Source: Mesorhizobium shangrilense (lineage in GTDB: Bacteria > Pseudomonadota > Alphaproteobacteria > Rhizobiales > Rhizobiaceae). Taken from it: a DNA stretch of 64,000 bases. A program made the translations under genes and the position numbers. Location of the stretch: assembly GCF_040537815.1 (NCBI RefSeq), contig NZ_JBEWSZ010000001.1:2480001-2544000 (forward strand), read 5' to 3'. The notes beneath the pieces were generated by a model that saw nothing but the letters and a program-made list of their open reading frames with translations, was not told where the DNA came from and made no database searches. Position 1 is the stretch's first letter. Every line of letters begins with the position of its first letter. This document shows positions 59,038-64,000 of this stretch, one piece after another.

Positions 59038-59250
59038 CGTCCGCCACCCGACTACCCGATCGCCTATGACGCCGGAAAGGCGCTGCACGCAGCGGCCAAA
59101 GCGAAGGAAGAACACGGGTTCGGTGCACATTGGGCTGGCCAGGGTGCACCGCTTTCGTGTGCGCTGCCAGCGGCCGAACTCGTTGCTACGCTGGCGCATG
59201 AGTTGGTGAATGCGCGTCGCGCCCCCGCACAAAGCTCACACGAGCAATGA
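59038..59250 (+). pseudogene. C-terminal remnant of a nitronate monooxygenase
   Basis: This plus-strand frame reads [20 protein letters not shown], then [20 protein letters not shown] and [11 protein letters not shown]. It closely resembles the last 65-70 residues of NPD/nitronate monooxygenases (FMN-binding TIM-barrel enzymes). The FMN-binding barrel, about 250 residues, is missing, and upstream sequence in all frames is unrelated. The frame continues upstream into the epimerase gene without homology. It is best seen as a truncated leftover. Confidence 0.55.
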
Positions 59251-59393
59251 GAACGATTTGGTCAACGTCATTTTTTGAACTCTTTAAGCCTTGTCGAACT
59301 CCTCCCGGCCCTCCCCGACTAATTCGGATCCCTTCTAGACTAGCTAGGTCCATTCATCACCGCCCGGCATAACGCCATCTTGACATAAAAACG

Positions 59394-61070
59394 TCATAGC
59401 CCGGATTGGCTTCGAAGCGCTTCCTGGCGACGGAGGCTGGCCGTGGAATCGTTCAGGATGCCATCAAGCCAATGCGGATCCATCTGCGGAACCGCGGCCA
59501 GCAGGGCCCTGGTGTAGGGATGTGTCGGCGAGGACAGCAACTCATGTTTGGGACCTTGCTGCACGATCCTGCCGCGCTGCATCACCACGACATTGTCGGC
59601 GATAGCATTCACCGTCGCGATGTCATGGGTGATGAACATGTAGGTCTTGTCCAACTCCTTCTGGAGATTGAGCATGAGCTTGAGAATCTGCTCCTGGACC
59701 AGTTGATCGAGACCGGATGTGATCTCGTCGCAGATAAAGACCTCCGGATCGGTCGCGATTGCCCGTGCTATCGACACCCGTTGCTTCTGACCGCCGGAGA
59801 GCTCGGACGGGAAGCTTGTGATATGGTGTTCCGAGAGCTCGACCATTTCGAGTAATTCGACGACGCGCCTGGCGCAGGCCTGCCCTTTCAACCCTGTGTG
59901 CAGGGTTACCGGTCGGCCGACGAGATCCATCACCGTATGACGGGGATTGAGTGCCGCGTCCGCCGACTGATAGATCATCTGTATGCCGCGAAGCTGGCCG
60001 GCAGCGCGCTGCTTCAACGAAGAAGCAAGCGCGGTGCCGTTCAGGCTAATGGTGCCCGATGTCGCCGGCAGCAGGCCGGCAATGACCCGGGCAAGCGTCG
60101 ACTTTCCAGAGCCGGACTCGCCGACGACAGCGAGTGTGCGTCCCCGCGGCAAATCCAGGCAGATGTCCTCCAGGACTTTGAAGTCCCCATAATGGGCATC
60201 GACATGGCTGACGTTCAAAATGGGCTGGGTCGGGGCTTCCTCCGGCTTCTCGAGATTCCGCACGGTCCACAGCGAGCGGGTATAAGCCTCCTGCGGATGA
60301 TTCAGCATCCGCTCGGTCGCTGCCTCTTCAACCAGTTCCCCATGTCGCAGCACCATTATCCGATGGGCCAGTTGGGCCACGACGGCCAGATCGTGGGTGA
60401 TGTACAGGGCGGCAGTGTGATGGTCGGTCACGATCCTGCGGACTGAGGCCAGCACTTCGACCTGCGTCGTCACGTCGAGCGCGGTCGTCGGCTCATCGAA
60501 GACGATGAGGTCGGGCTTGCAGATCATGGCCATCGCGGTCATGGCGCGTTGCAACTGACCGCCGGATACCTGATGGGGATACCGCTCGCCGATCTCATTT
60601 GGATTCGGAAGTTGCATTTCGGCGTAGAGCGCCTTCGCCTGCGCGATGGCTTCCTGCCGGGTCAATCCACCCAGCCTCATGGCGCACTCGATCGTCTGAT
60701 CGATAATGCGGTGTGCCGGGTTGAATGACGTCGCGGCACTTTGTGCGACATAGGCGATGCGTGTGCCGCGGATTTGCCGCCGGGCTCCCTCGCTTTCCCG
60801 CAGCAGATCGATGCCGTTGAAGCTGACACTGCCTTTGGCGATACGGCAGCCCGGCCGGGTGAAGCCAAGGGCCGCGAGCCCGAGTGTCGATTTGCCCGCG
60901 CCCGATTCCCCGATGAGGCCCAGCACTTCGCCGCGCCGCAGCGACATGCTTATCCCCTTGACGATCGGCTGCCAGGCTCCGGAATTGTCGACTTCCACGA
61001 CGAGGTCACGAATGTCGAGCAGGACTTCGCCTGTATGGCGCGCTGCGGTGTCGTGAGGCTTACTGATCAT
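59394..61070 (-). CDS. Fused dual ATPase of a dipeptide/oligopeptide-type ABC importer
   Basis: The 558-residue protein joins two ATPase domains equivalent to DppD and DppF. Domain 1 has Walker A GESGAGKST (54-62), signature SGGQLQR and Walker B IVFDEPTTALD. Domain 2 has Walker A GESGSGKST (317-325), signature SGGQKQR and Walker B FICDEITSGLD. A C-terminal HPYTRALLAAVP segment of the oligopeptide class follows each domain in modified form. The gene overlaps the permease gene by 11 bases and ends the operon. Substrate class (peptide, opine, other) is not fixed by sequence. Confidence 0.94.
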   Translation of the reverse strand: MISKPHDTAARHTGEVLLDIRDLVVEVDNSGAWQPIVKGISMSLRRGEVLGLIGESGAGKSTLGLAALGFTRPGCRIAKGSVSFNGIDLLRESEGARRQIRGTRIAYVAQSAATSFNPAHRIIDQTIECAMRLGGLTRQEAIAQAKALYAEMQLPNPNEIGERYPHQVSGGQLQRAMTAMAMICKPDLIVFDEPTTALDVTTQVEVLASVRRIVTDHHTAALYITHDLAVVAQLAHRIMVLRHGELVEEAATERMLNHPQEAYTRSLWTVRNLEKPEEAPTQPILNVSHVDAHYGDFKVLEDICLDLPRGRTLAVVGESGSGKSTLARVIAGLLPATSGTISLNGTALASSLKQRAAGQLRGIQMIYQSADAALNPRHTVMDLVGRPVTLHTGLKGQACARRVVELLEMVELSEHHITSFPSELSGGQKQRVSIARAIATDPEVFICDEITSGLDQLVQEQILKLMLNLQKELDKTYMFITHDIATVNAIADNVVVMQRGRIVQQGPKHELLSSPTHPYTRALLAAVPQMDPHWLDGILNDSTASLRRQEALRSQSGL

Positions 61071-61965
61071 CGCGCAGCCCGCTGGCGATATCGAGGAACC
61101 AGTCGATGACGAAGTTGATGCTGACGGTCAGCAGCGCGATTGCCATGGCAGGCAGCAGCGGCGTGATGTTGCCATAGCTGATGAATGTCGCGCTTTCGCG
61201 CACCATGGTGCCCCAGTCCGCAGAAGGCGGCTGGATGCCAAGGCCAAGGAACGATAGCGCCGAAATTGTAAGGAACACGAAACAGAAACGCAGACCAAAC
61301 TCGGCAAGCAGTGTCGGCAGGATGTTCGGCAGGATTTCCCTCGCGACAATCCAGCGCGCCTTTTCCCCGCGCAGATGTGCGGCCTCGATGAACTCCATGA
61401 CCGCGATGTTGCGTGCCAACGATCGCGACAACCGAAAGATCTGGGTCGCGCTGAGGACGGCGATGATCAGCACGATGCTGGGGATGGAAGAGCCGAAGAG
61501 AGCCAGCAGAATGAGCGCGAAGATCAGCTGCGGGATCGCCATCAGCGTATCGGCCAGGGTGGAGAGCAGGTAGTCGAGCCATGGATGCGAGATCGCCGAC
61601 AGAATCCCAAGCGAGCCACCGATGAAGAATGCAATTGTCGTGGTGATGAAGGCGATGCCCACGGAGTTGCGGGCACCGTAGATCAAACGGCTGAATACGT
61701 CCCGGCCAAGCTGATCCGTGCCGAACAGGTGAACGAGGCTCCATGGCGCAAACGGTTCGGTCGAGACGACATCCGCCTCACCAAAAGGCGCAAGCACAGG
61801 AGCGAAGATCGCCATCACAGCATAGAGGATCACCACGGCGAGACCGAGCCTTGCAGGCCACGACGTCCGTTTCAGGTTCTTGCGAAGCGTGGCAAGGCGC
61901 GATCTGCGGTATTTGATCAGCCGCAACGGCGCGTCGGCGTGGTCGATATGCATCGTGCGCCTCAT
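61060..61965 (-). CDS. ABC importer permease, DppC type
   Basis: The 301-residue protein has an N-terminal helix, then the DppC/OppC pattern (HLFGTDQLGRDVFSRLIYGA), and about six membrane segments. The EAA loop (EFIEAAHLRGEKARWIVAREIL) contacts the ATPase. The ATG overlaps the stop of the DppB-type gene by four bases (ATGA). An internal ATG four codons later is possible. Confidence 0.94.
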   Translation of the reverse strand: MRRTMHIDHADAPLRLIKYRRSRLATLRKNLKRTSWPARLGLAVVILYAVMAIFAPVLAPFGEADVVSTEPFAPWSLVHLFGTDQLGRDVFSRLIYGARNSVGIAFITTTIAFFIGGSLGILSAISHPWLDYLLSTLADTLMAIPQLIFALILLALFGSSIPSIVLIIAVLSATQIFRLSRSLARNIAVMEFIEAAHLRGEKARWIVAREILPNILPTLLAEFGLRFCFVFLTISALSFLGLGIQPPSADWGTMVRESATFISYGNITPLLPAMAIALLTVSINFVIDWFLDIASGLRDDQ

Positions 61966-62945
61966 CGGGGGTGCGCCAGGCGCGGGTTGGTGGCAATGGC
62001 GATGACGTCTGCAAGCAGGTTGAGCAGGATGTAGGCCGTGGCGAAGATCAAGGCGCAGCCCTGGACGACCGGAATGTCGCGCGACCGCACCGCGTCCACC
62101 ATGGCCTGGCCGATGCCCGGATATACGAACACGACCTCGACGACGACAACGCCAACGATGAGATAGGCCAGATTGAACGCGATCACCGCGGATATCGGCG
62201 CCCAGGCATTGGGAAGCGCATGCCTCAAGACGATGATCCAGGGCGCCGTCCCCTTGAGCTTGGCCATCTCTATGTAAGGGCTTGAGAGAAGATTGATGAT
62301 TGCGGCGCGGGTCATGCGCATCATGTGAGCAATGATGCCGAAGCAGAGCGTGGCTACCGGCAAGGCCAGACGCTCAGCAATCTCGATCGCCCCCATGCCA
62401 GGGGTAATGCGTGCCAGCGAGTAGAAAATGGGCAGTTTGACGGCCAGCAGAAGCATCAGCACGTAGGCTACGAAAAACTCCGGGAAGGAGATGCCCACAA
62501 GGGTCAAGGCGTTCAGCGACCTGTCGAGCCAGCTGTTGCGCCGGATCGCGGCAATGATGCCAAAGAGTAGCGCCACGGGGACGGAAACCAAGGCAGCGAT
62601 AGCCGCCAGGAACAGCGTGTTCTTCAGGCGCGGACCAATGATGCTGTTGACCGTACGCGGCGTTCCAGAGCCCGACGAGAAGGAGAGACCGAGATCGCCC
62701 TTCAGGGCACCGCCGATCCAGGAGACGTAACGTTCCGTCACCGGCCGGTCCAATCCGAGCGATCGCTGGAAATTGGCCACGGTCTCCGGCGTTGCGGAAC
62801 GCCCGAGGGCGACCTTGGCAAAATCGCCCGGCAAGACGGCGATTGCCGCGAAGATTATGAGAGATACGATGAAAAGGGTGACAAAGCCTGATCCCAGTCT
62901 CGCAATGACGGTTCTTGCAAGAGGCGTAATGGCTGGCGAGTGCAA
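61962..62945 (-). CDS. ABC importer permease, DppB type
   Basis: The 327-residue protein has the DppB/OppB pattern: N-terminal membrane segment with AIAVLPGDFAKVALGRSAT, six segments in total, the EAA loop around YIEMAKLKGTAPWIIVLRHALPNAW, and a conserved end (FVYPGIGQAMVDAVRSRDIPVVQG). It lies about 75 bases after the solute-binding protein gene, so the operon order is binding protein, DppB, DppC, dual ATPase. Confidence 0.94.
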   Translation of the reverse strand: MHSPAITPLARTVIARLGSGFVTLFIVSLIIFAAIAVLPGDFAKVALGRSATPETVANFQRSLGLDRPVTERYVSWIGGALKGDLGLSFSSGSGTPRTVNSIIGPRLKNTLFLAAIAALVSVPVALLFGIIAAIRRNSWLDRSLNALTLVGISFPEFFVAYVLMLLLAVKLPIFYSLARITPGMGAIEIAERLALPVATLCFGIIAHMMRMTRAAIINLLSSPYIEMAKLKGTAPWIIVLRHALPNAWAPISAVIAFNLAYLIVGVVVVEVVFVYPGIGQAMVDAVRSRDIPVVQGCALIFATAYILLNLLADVIAIATNPRLAHPR

Positions 62946-63019
62946 CAGATCAACTTCCGATAGGGCGCCGGCAGCATTGGTCGAGCTGCCGGCAAGGATT
63001 GGTTACGGGCGCGTTCCGG

Positions 63020-64000
63020 CTAGGCAAGCCACCAACGTTCGGCCATTCGGAAATTGTCGCACTGCAGCATATTGCCGATGGGTCCGTGCGCGATCTTCTT
63101 CGACATGGCATCGATGAACAGCGCGTAAGCAAGCACAAGCGCGCCGCCGTCGTCATGCAGGATCTGCTGCATTTCGCCGTAGATTTCCTGGCGCTTGGCT
63201 TTGTCGGGCTCAGCGCGGCCCTTCACCAGCAGCTCGTCGAACTGCTTGTTTTTCCACGCGGTGTCATTCCATGGCGCGCCGCTGGCATAGGTGGTGGTGA
63301 ACAGTGAATCACACGTTGGCTTGCCCAGCCAGTCGACACCCACAAAAGGCTTGTGCTGCCAAACATTGTCCCAGTAGCCATCGTCGGCCTCCCGCACGAC
63401 GTTGATCTCAATGCCGGCCTTGGCGGCATGCTCCTTGAACAGAAGCGCGGCATCGATGGCGTTGGGAAATGCCGTCTCGGCGACGGAGAGATCGACCGTG
63501 AGCGAGGTCAGGCCCGCCTTGGTGAGATGTTCCTTCGCCTTCTCGATATTGTAGCTGTGAACAGGCAGCGGATTGACGGCGAATGCGATCTGCGGGGCAA
63601 CGGGGTTGTCATTCGCCGTCTTCGCATTGCCGAGGAATGCCTTGTTGATGATGTCGTCGCGATCGATCGCATATTTCAGCGCCATGCGAACGTCGGGATT
63701 GTCGAACGGAGCCACCGATGTGTTCATGCTGAAGGTGAAATGGCGCAGCCCGCTGACTTTCGATATCTCGATCTCCGGATTTTGCTCCAGCATTTTAAGC
63801 GTCTTGATATCGGCATCGACCATGTAGTCGATCTCGCCGGTCAGCAGCGCGTTTGTGCGAGCGGCGACATCGATGATGTTGACGAATTCGACCTTGTCGA
63901 AATAGGGCTGGCCAGGCTTGTGATAATCGGGATTGCGCTTCATGCGCACGCCAATGCCGGGCTGGTTGTCCTCTATCGAGTAAGGCCCGGTGGCCACGCC
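63020..64000 (-). CDS. Family 5 ABC solute-binding protein, C-terminal part (cut by window end)
   Basis: The frame is open to the window edge; about 326 codons are visible, roughly the C-terminal two thirds. It shows ATGPYSIEDNQPG, KRNPDYHKPGQPYFDKVEF, DNPDVRMALKYAIDRDDI (the most conserved SBP_bac_5 segment) and a C-terminal EIYGEMQQILHDDGGALVL. The true start lies beyond position 64000. It is the binding component of the importer encoded at 59394-62945. It is not a close relative of the binding protein at 54740. Confidence 0.93.
   Translation of the reverse strand, partial: GVATGPYSIEDNQPGIGVRMKRNPDYHKPGQPYFDKVEFVNIIDVAARTNALLTGEIDYMVDADIKTLKMLEQNPEIEISKVSGLRHFTFSMNTSVAPFDNPDVRMALKYAIDRDDIINKAFLGNAKTANDNPVAPQIAFAVNPLPVHSYNIEKAKEHLTKAGLTSLTVDLSVAETAFPNAIDAALLFKEHAAKAGIEINVVREADDGYWDNVWQHKPFVGVDWLGKPTCDSLFTTTYASGAPWNDTAWKNKQFDELLVKGRAEPDKAKRQEIYGEMQQILHDDGGALVLAYALFIDAMSKKIAHGPIGNMLQCDNFRMAERWWLA

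Noticed and set aside
59394..64000. Solute-binding protein at 54740 as part of the ABC importer at 59394-64000
   Set aside because: The importer has its own binding protein in the operon; the gene at 54740 is separately terminated, on the other strand, with a LysR partner.

Overview
The window looks like a chromosomal segment of a GC-rich alphaproteobacterium of the order Hyphomicrobiales, most like Mesorhizobium or a close relative. This is inferred from gene content and style: rhizobial-type exopolysaccharide genes, BioY, pyruvate phosphate dikinase, two dipeptide-type ABC systems and many DUF genes. No ribosomal RNA, complete insertion sequence or CRISPR array was seen. One tRNA (Gln, UUG) lies at 46031-46105.

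Region 1-36 kb is a very large surface-polysaccharide locus. The left edge holds a truncated GT2 glycosyltransferase and a CapD/WbpM-type sugar dehydratase. A short plus-strand group follows: an ABC-2 permease, its ATPase and an AT-rich sulfotransferase. Next come a three-domain methyltransferase/glycosyltransferase/GT25-like protein and a free-standing methyltransferase. From 35.6 kb back to 10.5 kb almost everything is on the minus strand. It starts with a NusG/RfaH-like antiterminator. Then come an initiating sugar-1-phosphate transferase, GDP-mannose dehydratase, two GT2 enzymes, an FkbM methyltransferase, a Wzx-like flippase, a Wzy-like polymerase, two GT4 enzymes, a WcaF-like acetyltransferase, another GT2, a nuclease-fold membrane protein, two paralogous FecR-like secreted proteins, a CpsB-type phosphatase, Wza, a Wzc-type tyrosine kinase, a TPR protein, an O-antigen-ligase-family protein and rmlACBD. 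This is a nearly complete Wzx/Wzy pathway with its own dTDP-L-rhamnose supply. The Wzm/Wzt pair at 2.9-4.4 kb suggests a second, ABC-dependent export route.

Region 36-46 kb is housekeeping: bioY with a clear terminator, an MBL hydrolase, a DUF1499 protein, a DmdB/AlkK-like acyl-CoA ligase, a small unknown protein, a DUF427 protein, a NodB-type deacetylase, ppdK, a VOC protein and tRNA-Gln. Region 46-58 kb is looser and more accessory: an AraC regulator, an outer-membrane protein, a class A acid phosphatase, a DUF1254 protein, a phytanoyl-CoA-dioxygenase-family enzyme, a LysR regulator divergent from a Tat-exported solute-binding protein, and several small genes including a tandem pair of paralogous mini-proteins. 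Region 58-64 kb holds a UDP-glucuronate-epimerase-like gene, a nitronate monooxygenase remnant and a peptide-type ABC importer cut by the window end.

The most interesting signals are these. A NusG-paralogue gene is followed by a leader carrying a 9-bp hairpin and an ops-like GCGGTAG. A pair of FecR-like proteins ends in the same DDxNxVSR tail. Two tandem mini-proteins share an IRLPGGTLK core.
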